DNA of 64,000 bases from Bretschneidera sinensis (lineage: Eukaryota; Streptophyta; Magnoliopsida; Brassicales; Akaniaceae). The notes under the pieces were generated by a model. That model was given only the letters and a program-made list of their open reading frames with translations, ran no database searches and had not been told where the DNA came from. Within the stretch, counting starts at the first letter, position 1; the number at the start of each line of letters is the position of its first letter. The translations under genes were made by a program, and so were the position numbers. The stretch covers positions 21,377,227-21,441,226 of the forward strand of contig CM043703.1 of the NCBI GenBank assembly GCA_023935145.1, given 5' to 3'. Below are positions 1-15,275 of the stretch, piece after piece.

Positions 1-585
1 TAAAGTTCCAACAAAAGATCAAATTTATATTCATATATTTGGGGGATTTAAGATGGGAGGAGAATCCAATTCACAAATTACAAGAAGAGTTTTTCATGTT
101 ACAAGTGAAAATTTTTGGCAAGTCTCCTTTTTATTGGCTTAAGTGCAAGAACCCCAATTCCTTTGCCATTGAACTTGTCGATCGGATTCTTAGGCTAAAT
201 TAAATTTGATTATCTATCAAAGCAACATGCAAATTTCTCCCACTTGGAGGCGGTTCATTTGATTTGTTGTGTACTCCTCCTGTCAAGTTCCTTGAGCCAG
301 GACTCTGATGAAGGTGATAGATTTGGCTAGGGTAAACACTCAGAACACCATCTGTAACTGCACTTCATTTTTCTATCTCATAGTCAAAAACAATTTCTCA
401 TCGTATAAGTTGAAAAAAAGTGAGTACATTTACTTGATGGAACTAATTTTAGTCTTACCGTTCAATTTTTTTGCCTCTCTATCAGTGAGTTGGCTGCAAA
501 TCCACTAATGACTTTTTTGTAGCTATAAAGAAGAGATTGCTCAGGTGTCCTACGCACATGAAGTGTCTTTAGAACAAAATTCATC
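1..585 (-). pseudogene. Subtilase relic P1, 5' part only (I9 prodomain and start of S8)
   Basis: Read on the minus strand, about 560-459 gives SLLYSYK...GFAAKLTDREAKKL, a clear match to the inhibitor-I9 propeptide of plant subtilisin-like proteases. A good GT donor (GTAAGA) lies at about 458 and a CAG acceptor at about 358, so an intron of about 100 bp is visible. The next exon (357-290) reads DGVLSVYPSQIYHLHQS, the end of the prodomain. Positions 210-20 hold a degraded S8 start (ALIDNQI where families have the catalytic-Asp motif, then FNGKGIGV) with stops and frame changes. The rest of this gene copy lies left of the window. It is non-functional as read. Confidence 0.75.
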
Positions 586-2620
586 ATGGTCAGGAAGTCC
601 ATTCAAATGCTTAAAAAAAGAATATAAAATTACTTTTCTTTTACAATTTATAAATTTGCAATTTACCAGCCTTCAAGAACCTTTTTGAGAATATTAAGAT
701 GAGCAATCCTTGTAGAATTTAGAGTGGGATTCATATATACTATATAAACCTGTATTAATTAATGTCACAAACTAACCACGAGTAATCAAATAAATTGTTC
801 ACGAAGATGAGGACTTTGAAGAAAAAAATTGAAGAATTAATGACGAAGATAGTAAGAATTGTTGTGATAATTTTTCATGCGTGTCTTGGGGGCTGATCAG
901 TCTCTGCATAGCAATAGCTATTGACAAGAAATGTTAAAAAAATTGTGAACACTGGGAGTCCTCTTGAAGGGCTCGAGTGCAGGATCATGTTGCTGTGATG
1001 CTAATTAAATTGTGACTTTTGATCTTAGATTGAAGCTTAATTCTGCAGGAGGAATTAGTGCAATTCGTTGTGGGAGTGGGAGTGGGAGTGGGAGTTGGAG
1101 TGAGAGTTAGGAGTTAGGAAATGGAGGATATGTAACCTCCTCTGTTGGGAGTTTTTTTAATGGCTCTGTTTGGGAGTTACATTATATGGTTTTCTTAATG
1201 CTTAATTTCATAGAAAACGTTTGCATAAAATAATAGGTACAATAAATTATCTACGTTATATTGATTGTGCGATTAAAATTAACTTACATACTCAATTTCT
1301 TCATTGGCTGACATATATTCCATCAAGATTCTTTGAATTGTTTTATGAAGTTGCATTCTTTAGTATACCACAAGTAATCTCTATTGTATTTCTATGAGGT
1401 TGCAAGTTTAAATCTCCAAATATCTTATATTATTGTAAATGATTAACAAAAAAATTGATCTCAGTAGAAATTTTTTTATTCTCATGACATATCAGTAATG
1501 TAAACAAGGAAAAATCATCTTATATACATTTTTGATCAAATGAACATAAAACCTGTTAGGAAATTTTCTGGAGTAAGAATAAAAAACTAGAAGTGAAAGA
1601 AGATAAGAAAAACGAATTTGAGACTTCGAATCAAATTAATCAGTATTTTATTTGCCAATGGCAAATCGATAGAATCCCCAAAGAATTCTCTTTGAAAGAG
1701 TGAAAACTATAGCTGTATAATTTTTCTGAGTTTTGAAAGAAGAGAAAAAATCTGTAAAAATGGAGTTAGTTCTTTTCTGGAAGTTATTTGAAGTACTTAT
1801 TGTGATTTTAAACTTCCAACAGTCAGAAAGTTCAATAGTTATGACTTAAAAGACAGCTTTTGAAGAAATACACAACTCTTCTTGAAAACCCAATTGGGGA
1901 ATTTAATTTTTTTTGAACATTATGACACAGTCGACTCTCAGTCTGTCCAAAATGACAGTTGATTGTCTCTCAAACACAGTTAACTGTCTTTTGTTTTTAA
2001 AACAAAAATTCTAACAAAACCAACATTGACTAGCTTTTGAGACCATGGGTTCAATCATTTACCATGTCATTTAAACTTTGCCCGCTTTGAAGTTTCAGTA
2101 AGGACATTTCATTTAGATGTGTGTTGGTTTAAAAAAATAGTGTTAGTCAAACGAGTATTGTTTGCTATTGTGAGAAAGTTCCGAACTTAAGGGATCATAT
2201 CCTTGCTCGAATCATGTCCAGTTATGTTGTTGACAATAAATTCAACTACCTGTTATTTAAAAATGCATAATGTTAAGTTATGTTGTTGATGCCGCAATCA
2301 AATCTACCATCAACAGCACAGCTAAACGAATCCACTGTCAACAATACAACTGGATAGCACAATTGGGCAAACCTACTGTCAACAGCACAACAGGACATGA
2401 TCGTAATTGCACAACTGAACATAATCCCAGCCGCAGAGATCTGGTCCCTTAACTTAGTATACCAATATGTAACCCTTATTGTTAGCTTATTATTATTATT
2501 ATTATTTACAGAAAAAAGGTAGAAACAACATATTTTACCCAATAAAGGATGATTTATTCATATTAATGTTACATTTTAGTTCATCAATCACACCACAAAG
2601 AAGTGAATATATGGAAACCT
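586..2620. other. Spacer of unit 1, no gene seen
   Basis: This is AT-rich DNA between the 5' end of relic P1 and the stop codon of relic P2. It contains a GGGAGT microsatellite near 1070, a TTA-type microsatellite near 2485, and a stretch (2290-2440) rich in imperfect CAACAG/CAACTG words. The short open frames at 2270-2452 and 2273-2542 overlap on opposite strands, match no family I know, and recur only because the unit recurs. The equivalent of the retroelement target site is at about 1530 and is empty here. Confidence 0.6.
1069..1118. repeat. GTGGGA-type microsatellite
   Basis: Several near-perfect hexamer repeats of GTGGGA decay into GTTGGAGTGAGAGTTAGG. The repeat number differs between units: compare 7884-7933, 17999-18060, 23866-23915, 29939-29980 and 40927-40970. 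It is a length-variable marker within the tandem array. Confidence 0.8.
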
Positions 2621-3530
2621 TTAGGCAAATATGACAATAGTACTCCTAACCTTGTTCTTTCCATCTGACCGTTAAAGCAACACAGAGATTCTGCGATTAA
2701 CTTCCAATGGTCCTCCAGAGACTGTCACATGAAACTGCAGTTTCTCATTCACTTATTTGAATGATAAGATTTTGGGAGTAACAGTGATACTGAGATGAGA
2801 AGCGGAGTTGATTTTTGCTATGTAAATGGAATTAGACTTCCCTACGTTTGTGACTGTTCTTGGAAACACCACACTGAAATGCTTCTTTGGCGCCACTTTA
2901 AAATTATATGGTAGGGTACTTCAAGTCCTTTGCGCTGTTGTTATTGTTAGAGCAGACGACAACATCATCTCCAGAGATGAGCTTTATCAGTAAGACAAGG
3001 TAGGGTAGTTCAAGTCCTTCACTGCAACGAAATTTTAAGTAGTCACTCTCTTTTGTATCATAAACTAGGCCTGGATTAATTGCTTGCTCTGGATTTAACT
3101 TTCCTGCTCCGTAGAAAATTCGGCTTCTGGGTTTTTTTTTCAGCGCTCATGGGGGATGCCGAAAACAATAGAGAAGCAAATTAATCCACAATACAAAGTA
3201 AAATAATTTTAGTGACATTATACAGCAAACTTTTTCCCCATTTCTTTTACTCAGATAAAAACTCTGAAATCATGTATCACTAGTTAAATAATCACTTGTC
3301 TGTCTTGTATGATCAAGGAACAACAATTCCTATCTTCAATATTGATTTTACAACTTCTCTTAACAGTTTTTTCCCTTATCAATGTAATTTAAAACTTTTT
3401 TGGGTTGCTACAGAATAAATAAATTTCATTTGAATGCACATCAAAGTTATTAAGGAAAAGGAAGGACTTAGGAAGTAATAATATGACAAACAATTAGTAA
3501 TCTTTTTTTTTTACATAGAAAAAATTGAAA

Positions 3531-4873
<1,343 letters not shown>

Positions 4874-6110
4874 ATCTCCAAATGAAATAAATTTCATACT
4901 TCATCCGTAACAAATCCTATCAAAATGTTTGCAAAACTGGTTTCCTAATTTCCTATATTTAGTGGACTTAACAAATAGTTCAAATATATTATCTTAAGAA
5001 TGTCAGGAGAAAGTGCAGTTGGCACCCTTGCAGAGTCTATAGCTACAATTGGAGCTTCTGGGCCATGAATGCCGATGCTTTTATGTAATTTCCCTACAGG
5101 ATTTCTGCTCAAATATTCCAACTTCCTGTGGTTTCTAAAAATGCTTTTATTTGTTTTGAAATATATAAATTCCATGATCTTTCCTTGTTTTGCTCACAAA
5201 ATTGTTTACTTTCTCTCCTCTATTGTGGTCACACAAGTGCCACGTAAAGGAATTTGGGCATGATTTGTAGTTGAAAACTCAAAGTCATCATTACTCCGGA
5301 TTACAACTTGAGCACCAGTTTCACTAGCTAGCTCCACTGCCAGTGATGAGTGGCAGATAACATTCTTTTCTTTCGTTGTATTGCTGACCAGTTAGGATTA
5401 CCTAGGTATCATGAACACCACATTATTAGTTCTATTTTTAAAAAGAAAACTATTAATTGTATATTTAATGTTATGTACAAAGTATCCCAATTATTTTTTC
5501 TTGAAATTGCACACAAGAGGTGCAATACAAAATACAATGGGTGATCGTATTTTAAAGCAGTTAACAAGATAGTAGAGAAAGAGAGAGAGGATAGGATATG
5601 AAGGACAGTGAACAACTTAAAAACAAAGGATGAGAACATAACACCTTAAGGAACAATTGACTGCTCCAACCAAGCTAACCATAAATCATTCTAATGGAAA
5701 TCTGGACACCATCTTCATGTGAGGATAGTTACGAAATCTATTAAATGTGTTTGATTGTACTAAGTTATTACTACTCTCATTTTACGTTTGTTTGAAGGGA
5801 TGCTATATACAAATAGAAAAATGATTGACTTGATTACAATTTAATTAGCTCGTACTATCACATTACCCACACATAAATCCATAATACTACCATAATCCAT
5901 ATGAAGTGGGAGAAATAACCAATATATAAATTAGACAAATAACCGCACACCGTGAAAATTGAACTTGACACTTGTGGTCCTAGTACCTCAGTCTTAATCA
6001 TTTTTAGAAGTGAATCAAAGTTTCATTGACCGGTTACTTTGACCAAGAAGAGTTGTTTGAATCATTGATGTCTTTATTAATAAAACGCCACATATTTTCA
6101 AGAGATAAAG

Positions 6111-6362
6111 GTGTAACCACTAAGGCGTAGTTCAGTGGTAGAATTTGGAATTTCACAGTGTAAGGTCTCAAGTTCGACACTTCTAATGCCCCTTTGTGGT
6201 CACCATAGGGCTATTTAATTAAATAGTTTGTTTCTCTGGTGCGTGGAGTGTGGGGGGTAATGCATCTTGAGGTTTAGGGTCCAGGGCGTGTCCTCCCAAG
6301 ATGGTTGAGGTCTGACCGGTTCCTCATTTACAAAAAAATAAAAAGAAAAAAGTGTAACCATT
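6111..6362 (+). mobile_element. tRNA-derived SINE with target-site duplications
   Basis: The head has an A-box-like TAGTTCAGTGGTAGAAT and a B-box-like CAAGTTCGACACTT spaced as in a tRNA, followed by a tRNA-unrelated body and an A-rich tail (6331-6351). It is flanked by GTGTAACCAC (6111-6120) and GTGTAACCAT (6352-6361), which I read as target-site duplications. It lies antisense to, and within, the decayed subtilase gene. I do not recognise the SINE family. Confidence 0.8.
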
Positions 6363-6411
6363 TTGCCCAATATCCAAAATCTAGGAACTAATTACATTTA
6401 AATGCATCTGC

Positions 6412-6511
6412 CTGCCTTTACATACATATAATTTATGTCAAAGATATATAATTGTCTAGAACTGCCTTTACATACATATAATTTATGTCAAAGATATATA
6501 ATTGTCTAGAA
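6412..6511. repeat. 50-bp tandem duplication private to unit 1
   Basis: A 50-bp segment starting CTGCCTTTACATACATATAA occurs twice in a row here, and once in unit 2 (from about 13227) and in the other units that keep this region. It accounts for the main length difference between units 1 and 2. Confidence 0.95.
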
Positions 6512-7400
6512 CTGCCTGCATATAGCAAGTAGCAGGCCGTTCCACATTTGGCGTCGCTTTGTCTTATGTTATGTTATCTGGACTTCGGTATGAGTGTTAG
6601 ACATGGGTACGTGCTCAAGTGTTTGAATCGTTTAATTTTTATAATTTTTTTTGTAAATTTTCTTTTAATTTGAAGTGTCCAAGTATCATACCCTTATTCG
6701 AGCGTTAGGAGCCCGACACGGATATGACAATGTAAAGTGAAAAGTCCATATAACATAAGTCTCATGCGATCTAAACTTTCTAGCTTGTGTGATCTGTGGT
6801 ATGATTGCGTCAAAATAAAGTTCCAACAAAAGATCAAATTTATATTCATATATTTGGGGGATTTAAGATGGGAGGAGAATCCAATTCACAAATTACAAGA
6901 AGAGTTTTTCATGTTACAAGTGAAAATTTTTGGCAAGTCTCCTTTTTATTGGCTTAAGTGCAAGAACCCCAATTCCTTTGCCATTGAACTTGTCGATCGG
7001 ATTCTTAGGCTAAATTAAATTTGATTATCTATCAAAGCAACATGCAAATTTCTCCCACTTGGAGGCGGTTCATTTGATTTGTTGTGTACTCCTCCTGTCA
7101 AGTTCCTTGAGCCAGGACTCTGATGAAGATGATAGATTTGGCTAGGGTAAACACTCAGAACACCATCTGTAACTGCACTTCATTTTTCTATCTCATAGTC
7201 AAAAACAATTTCTCATCGTATAAGTTGAAAAAAAGTGAGTACATTTACTTGATGGAACTAATTTTAGTCTTACCGTTCAATTTTTTTGCCTCTCTATCAG
7301 TGAGTTGGCTGCAAATCCACTAATGACTTTTTTGTAGCTATAAAGAAGAGATTGCTCAGGTGTCCTACGCACATGAAGTGTCTTTAGAACAAAATTCATC

Positions 7401-9435
7401 ATGGTCAGGAAGTCCATTCAAATGCTTAAAAAAAGAATATAAAATTACTTTTCTTTTACAATTTATAAATTTGCAATTTACCAGCCTTCAAGAACCTTTT
7501 TGAGAATATTAAGATGAGCAATCCTTGTAGAATTTAGAGTGGGATTCATATATACTATATAAACCTGTATTAATTAATGTCACAAACTAACCACGAGTAA
7601 TCAAATAAATTGTTCACGAAGATGAGGACTTTGAAGAAAAAAATTGAAGAATTAATGACGAAGATAGTAAGAATTGTTGTGATAATTTTTCATGCGTGTC
7701 TTGGGGGCTGATCAGTCTCTGCATAGCAATAGCTATTGACAAGAAATGTTAAAAAAATTGTGAACACTGGGAGTCCTCTTGAAGGGCTCGAGTGCAGGAT
7801 CATGTTGCTGTGATGCTAATTAAATTGTGACTTTTGATCTTAGATTGAAGCTTAATTCTGCAGGAGGAATTAGTGCAATTCGTTGTGGGAGTGGGAGTGG
7901 GAGTGGGAGTTGGAGTGAGAGTTAGGAGTTAGGAAATGGAGGATATGTAACCTCCTCTGTTGGGAGTTTTTTTAATGGCTCTGTTTGGGAGTTACATTAT
8001 ATGGTTTTCTTAATGCTTAATTTCATAGAAAACGTTTGCATAAAATAATAGGTACAATAAATTATCTACGTTATATTGATTGTGCGATTAAAATTAACTT
8101 ACATACTCAATTTCTTCATTGGCTGACATATATTCCATCAAGATTCTTTGAATTGTTTTATGAAGTTGCATTCTTTAGTATACCACAAGTAATCTCTATT
8201 GTATTTCTATGAGGTTGCAAGTTTAAATCTCCAAATATCTTATATTATTGTAAATGATTAACAAAAAAATTGATCTCAGTAGAAATTTTTTTATTCTCAT
8301 GACATATCAGTAATGTAAACAAGGAAAAATCATCTTATATACATTTTTGATCAAATGAACATAAAACCTGTTAGGAAATTTTCTGGAGTAAGAATAAAAA
8401 ACTAGAAGTGAAAGAAGATAAGAAAAACGAATTTGAGACTTCGAATCAAATTAATCAGTATTTTATTTGCCAATGGCAAATCGATAGAATCCCCAAAGAA
8501 TTCTCTTTGAAAGAGTGAAAACTATAGCTGTATAATTTTTCTGAGTTTTGAAAGAAGAGAAAAAATCTGTAAAAATGGAGTTAGTTCTTTTCTGGAAGTT
8601 ATTTGAAGTACTTATTGTGATTTTAAACTTCCAACAGTCAGAAAGTTCAATAGTTATGACTTAAAAGACAGCTTTTGAAGAAATACACAACTCTTCTTGA
8701 AAACCCAATTGGGGAATTTAATTTTTTTTGAACATTATGACACAGTTGACTCTCAGTCTGTCCAAAATGACAGTTGATTGTCTCTCAAACACAGTTAACT
8801 GTCTTTTGTTTTTAAAACAAAAATTCTAACAAAACCAACATTGACTAGCTTTTGAGACCATGGGTTCAATCATTTACCATGTCATTTAAACTTTGCCCGC
8901 TTTGAAGTTTCAGTAAGGACATTTCATTTAGATGTGTGTTGGTTTAAAAAAATAGTGTTAGTCAAACGAGTATTGTTTGCTATTGTGAGAAAGTTCCGAA
9001 CTTAAGGGATCATATCCTTGCTCGAATCATGTCCAGTTATGTTGTTGACAATAAATTCAACTACCTGTTATTTAAAAATGCATAATGTTAAGTTATGTTG
9101 TTGATGCCGCAATCAAATCTACCATCAACAGCACAGCTAAACGAATCCACTGTCAACAATACAACTGGATAGCACAATTGGGCAAACCTACTGTCAACAG
9201 CACAACAGGACATGATCGTAATTGCACAACTGAACATAATCCCAGCCGCAGAGATCTGGTCCCTTAACTTAGTATACCAATATGTAACCCTTATTGTTAG
9301 CTTATTATTATTATTATTATTTACAGAAAAAAGGTAGAAACAACATATTTTACCCAATAAAGGATGATTTATTCATATTAATGTTACATTTTAGTTCATC
9401 AATCACACCACAAAGAAGTGAATATATGGAAACCT
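7401..9435. other. Spacer of unit 2, no gene seen
   Basis: It has the same content as 586-2620: AT-rich DNA with a GGGAGT microsatellite at about 7885 and a TTA microsatellite at about 9300. No gene is recognised. Confidence 0.6.
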
Positions 9436-10345
9436 TTAGGCAAATATGACAATAGTACTCCTAACCTTGTTCTTTCCATCTGACCGTTAAAGCAACACAG
9501 AGATTCTGCGATTAACTTCCAATGGTCCTCCAGAGACTGTCACATGAAACTGCAGTTTCTCATTCACTTATTTGAATGATAAGATTTTGGGAGTAACAGT
9601 GATACTGAGATGAGGAGCGGAGTTGATTTTTGCTATGTAAATGGAATTAGACTTCCCTACGTTTGTGACTGTTCTTGGAAACACCACACTGAAATGCTTC
9701 TTTGGCGCCACTTTAAAATTATATGGTAGGGTACTTCAAGTCCTTTGCGCTGTTGTTATTGTTAGAGCAGACGACAACATCATCTCCAGAGATGAGCTTT
9801 ATCAGTAAGACAAGGTAGGGTAGTTCAAGTCCTTCACTGCAACGAAATTTTAAGTAGTCACTCTCTTTTGTATCATAAACTAGGCCTGGATTAATTGCTT
9901 GCTCTGGATTTAACTTTCCTGCTCCGTAGAAAATTCGGCTTCTGGGTTTTTTTTTCAGCGCTCATGGGGGATGCCGAAAACAATAGAGAAGCAAATTAAT
10001 CCACAATACAAAGTAAAATAATTTTAGTGACATTATACAGCAAACTTTTTCCCCATTTCTTTTACTCAGATAAAAACTCTGAAATCATGTATCACTAGTT
10101 AAATAATCACTTGTCTGTCTTGTATGATCAAGGAACAACAATTCCTATCTTCAATATTGATTTTACAACTTCTCTTAACAGTTTTTTCCCTTATCAATGT
10201 AATTTAAAACTTTTTTGGGTTGCTACAGAATAAATAAATTTCATTTGAATGCACATCAAAGTTATTAAGGAAAAGGAAGGACTTAGGAAGTAATAATATG
10301 ACAAACAATTAGTAATCTTTTTTTTTTACATAGAAAAAATTGAAA

Positions 10346-11688
<1,343 letters not shown>

Positions 11689-12925
11689 ATCTCCAAATGA
11701 AATAAATTTCATACTTCATCCGTAACAAATCCTATCAAAATGTTTGCAAAACTGGTTTCCTAATTTCCTATATTTAGTGGACTTAACAAATAGTTCAAAT
11801 ATATTATCTTAAGAATGTCAGGAGAAAGTGCAGTTGGCACCCTTGCAGAGTCTATAGCTACAATTGGAGCTTCTGGGCCATGAATGCCGATGCTTTTATG
11901 TAATTTCCCTACAGGATTTCTGCTCAAATATTCCAACTTCCTGTGGTTTCTAAAAATGCTTTTATTTGTTTTGAAATATATAAATTCCATGATCTTTCCT
12001 TGTTTTGCTCACAAAATTGTTTACTTTCTCTCCTCTATTGTGGTCACACAAGTGCCACGTAAAGGAATTTGGGCATGATTTGTAGTTGAAAACTCAAAGT
12101 CATCATTACTCCGGATTACAACTTGAGCACCAGTTTCACTAGCTAGCTCCACTGCCAGTGATGAGTGGCAGATAACATTCTTTTCTTTCGTTGTATTGCT
12201 GACCAGTTAGGATTACCTAGGTATCATGAACACCACATTATTAGTTCTATTTTTAAAAAGAAAACTATTAATTGTATATTTAATGTTATGTACAAAGTAT
12301 CCCAATTATTTTTTCTTGAAATTGCACACAAGAGGTGCAATACAAAATACAATGGGTGATCGTATTTTAAAGCAGTTAACAAGATAGTAGAGAAAGAGAG
12401 AGAGGATAGGATATGAAGGACAGTGAACAACTTAAAAACAAAGGATGAGAACATAACACCTTAAGGAACAATTGACTGCTCCAACCAAGCTAACCATAAA
12501 TCATTCTAATGGAAATCTGGACACCATCTTCATGTGAGGATAGTTACGAAATCTATTAAATGTGTTTGATTGTACTAAGTTATTACTACTCTCATTTTAC
12601 GTTTGTTTGAAGGGATGCTATATACAAATAGAAAAATGATTGACTTGATTACAATTTAATTAGCTCGTACTATCACATTACCCACACATAAATCCATAAT
12701 ACTACCATAATCCATATGAAGTGGGAGAAATAACCAATATATAAATTAGACAAATAACCGCACACCGTGAAAATTGAACTTGACACTTGTGGTCCTAGTA
12801 CCTCAGTCTTAATCATTTTTAGAAGTGAATCAAAGTTTCATTGACCGGTTACTTTGACCAAGAAGAGTTGTTTGAATCATTGATGTCTTTATTAATAAAA
12901 CGCCACATATTTTCAAGAGATAAAG

Positions 12926-13177
12926 GTGTAACCACTAAGGCGTAGTTCAGTGGTAGAATTTGGAATTTCACAGTGTAAGGTCTCAAGTTCGACACTTCTA
13001 ATGCCCCTTTGTGGTCACCATAGGGCTATTTAATTAAATAGTTTGTTTCTCTGGTGCGTGGAGTGTGGGGGGTAATGCATCTTGAGGTTTAGGGTCCAGG
13101 GCGTGTCCTCCCAAGATGGTTGAGGTCTGACCGGTTCCTCATTTACAAAAAAATAAAAAGAAAAAAGTGTAACCATT
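12926..13177 (+). mobile_element. SINE, unit 2 copy
   Basis: It has the same A-box, B-box, A-rich tail and GTGTAACCAY flanks as at 6111-6362. It was inherited with the duplication and is not a new insertion. Confidence 0.8.
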
Positions 13178-13469
13178 TTGCCCAATATCCAAAATCTAGG
13201 AACTAATTACATTTAAATGCATCTGCCTGCCTTTACATACATATAATTTATGTCAAAGATATATAATTGTCTAGAACTGCCTGCATATAGCAAGTAGCAT
13301 GCCGTTCCACATTTGGCGTCGCTTTGTCTTATGTTATGTTATCTGGACTTCGGTATGAGTGTTAGACATGGGTACGTGCTCAAGTGTTTGAATCGTTTAA
13401 TTTTTATAATTTTTTTTGTAAATTTTATTTTAATTTGAAGTGTCCAAGTATCATACCCTTATTCGAGCA

Positions 13470-15266
13470 TTTTAATTCTGGTGCTCATGGTGGTGAGAAG
13501 TAATGTACGACGGCTCAGTGCATCTGCGACATGGTTCAGACTTCCTGCTTGGTGCCTCAGTGCAAACGTGAATTCCTGCAAGTACACCACCCAATTGGCA
13601 TGCCGCCTACTCAACTTTTGTTGGCCATTGATGTACTTCAGGGCCTCATGATCAATGATAAGAATAAATTCCCTCTGCACTAGGTAGTGACGCCAATGTT
13701 TCAGGGACTGAACTATAGCATAGAATTCCATATCATAGGTGGAGTAATTCTTTTTTGATCCTGATAACTTCTCACTGAAAAAAGCTACTGGTCGCCCTTC
13801 TTGACTTAGAACACCACCAATACCCACTCCCGATGCATCACAATTTACCTCAAACACCTTTTCAAAATCAGGAAGTGCTAAAACTGGTGCCTCTGTCATC
13901 TTCTGTTTGACCAGTTGAAAGCTGGTTTCTGCCTCCTCGGACCACTGAAAATCACGCCCCTTAAGGCACTCTGTGATAGGAGCAATCAAAGTGCTGAAAT
14001 TTCTGATGAACCGGCGGTAGAAGGAAGCTAATCCATGGAAACTTCTTACATCGTGCAAGGTACTCAGTGTAGGCCATTCCAAGACCGCATCTACCTTCGA
14101 CTGATCTACTTGAACATCATCAGTAGATACAACAAAACCCAAAAAAATAACAGAAGTAGTGAAGAAAGAACACTTCTTCTGATTGACGTACAGGTGCTCT
14201 GTCCTCAACAAATTAAAAACAACACGGAGGTGATCAAAATGCGACTCCCACGTCGGACTATAAATGAGGATGTCATCGAAGTAAACTACAACAAACTTCC
14301 CCATGAAAGGCCATAAAACCTTATGCATGAACCTCATAATTGTGCTGGGCGCATTGGACAGCCCAAAAGGCATGACCATACACTCATACAACCCATGCTG
14401 CGTCTTAAATGCTGTCTTCCACTTATCTCCAGGCCTTATTCTGATCTGGTGGTATCCGCTCCTAAGGTCAATTTTGGAGAAGACCCTAGAACCGGATAAC
14501 TGGTCTAACATATCATCTAGGCGGGGAATTGGGAACCGGTATTTCACTGTGATCCTGTTGATGGCTCTGCTATCAACACACATACGCCAAGAACCATCAT
14601 TCTTCGGCACTAGTAGGACAGGAACCGCGCATGGGCTCATAATCTCACGGACGTAGCCCCTCTCCAACAACTCTATCACCTGTTGCTACAACTCTTCAGA
14701 TTCCTTGAGACTGTGGCGATACGCCGGTTGATTAGGCAAACTGGACCCTGGAACAAGGTCGATCTGATGCTGAATGTCCCTCATAGGTGGCAACCCAGGA
14801 GGAAGATCCTCTGGCATCAGGTCAGAAAACTCTGCCATCAGCTGCTGCACTTCGGTGGGTAATTCTGGATTCAGATCTGCTGCACTATTCCCACAAGGCA
14901 GCAGAGCATAAACCATGTCTACATGCTCAACCTCCGCTAAAAACCTGGACATCGAAAGCAGATTAGTATTATTGGAAATCGGGGTAGGAGTGATTCCTTC
15001 CCGACGAGGTGCCAACACAATTTCCTCCCTTTGATGCTAAGGGAGTATGTGTTTTTTCGCCCATCATGAATAACATTACGATCATACTGCCAAGGTCTGC
15101 CTAACAATACATGACAAGCATCCATACACACAACATCACACCAAGCATTATCGAAATATCTCTTACCAATCAAAAAAGAAACTAGGCAACGCCTATCCAC
15201 CGTTATCTCCCTGCCTTTATTTAGCCAAGACAATTTGTACGGCTTAGGATGACGATCTGTTTTCAA
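13470..15266 (-). pseudogene. E1 pol remnant: protease end, reverse transcriptase, RNase H
   Basis: Three open pieces make up this pol. 15266-14937 continues the protease region but shifts frame near 15020, where one base is missing relative to E2. 15018-14686 is the linker before RT ([13 protein letters not shown], then [11 protein letters not shown]) and ends at a TAG that is CAG in E2. 14679-13459 carries RT ([34 protein letters not shown]) and RNase H ([13 protein letters not shown], then a DHEALKYI motif). The last residues before the stop are read from the junction and are not native. It cannot produce a complete polyprotein. Confidence 0.9.
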
Positions 15267-15275
15267 CTGCAGTTT

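Noticed and set aside
2290..2440. Cluster of CAACAG/CAACTG words as a regulatory element (MYB-core-like sites).
   Set aside because: The words are short and the stretch is imperfectly repetitive. No promoter or living gene is nearby to give them meaning.
2270..2542. Short open frames on both strands repeated in several units.
   Set aside because: They overlap on opposite strands within spacer repeat, lack a family match or gene structure, and their conservation is explained by recent tandem duplication.
6122..6195. Possible tRNA gene (A-box and B-box visible).
   Set aside because: No acceptor stem closes, and it continues into a body with an A-rich tail flanked by direct repeats, so it is the head of a SINE.
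14303..14656. Plus-strand open frames opposite the RT and Gag genes (also 14035-14316, 15322-15642, 33962-34282).
   Set aside because: They are antisense to well-recognised Ty3/gypsy domains and resemble no protein family. They recur in E1 and E2 only because the elements are copies.
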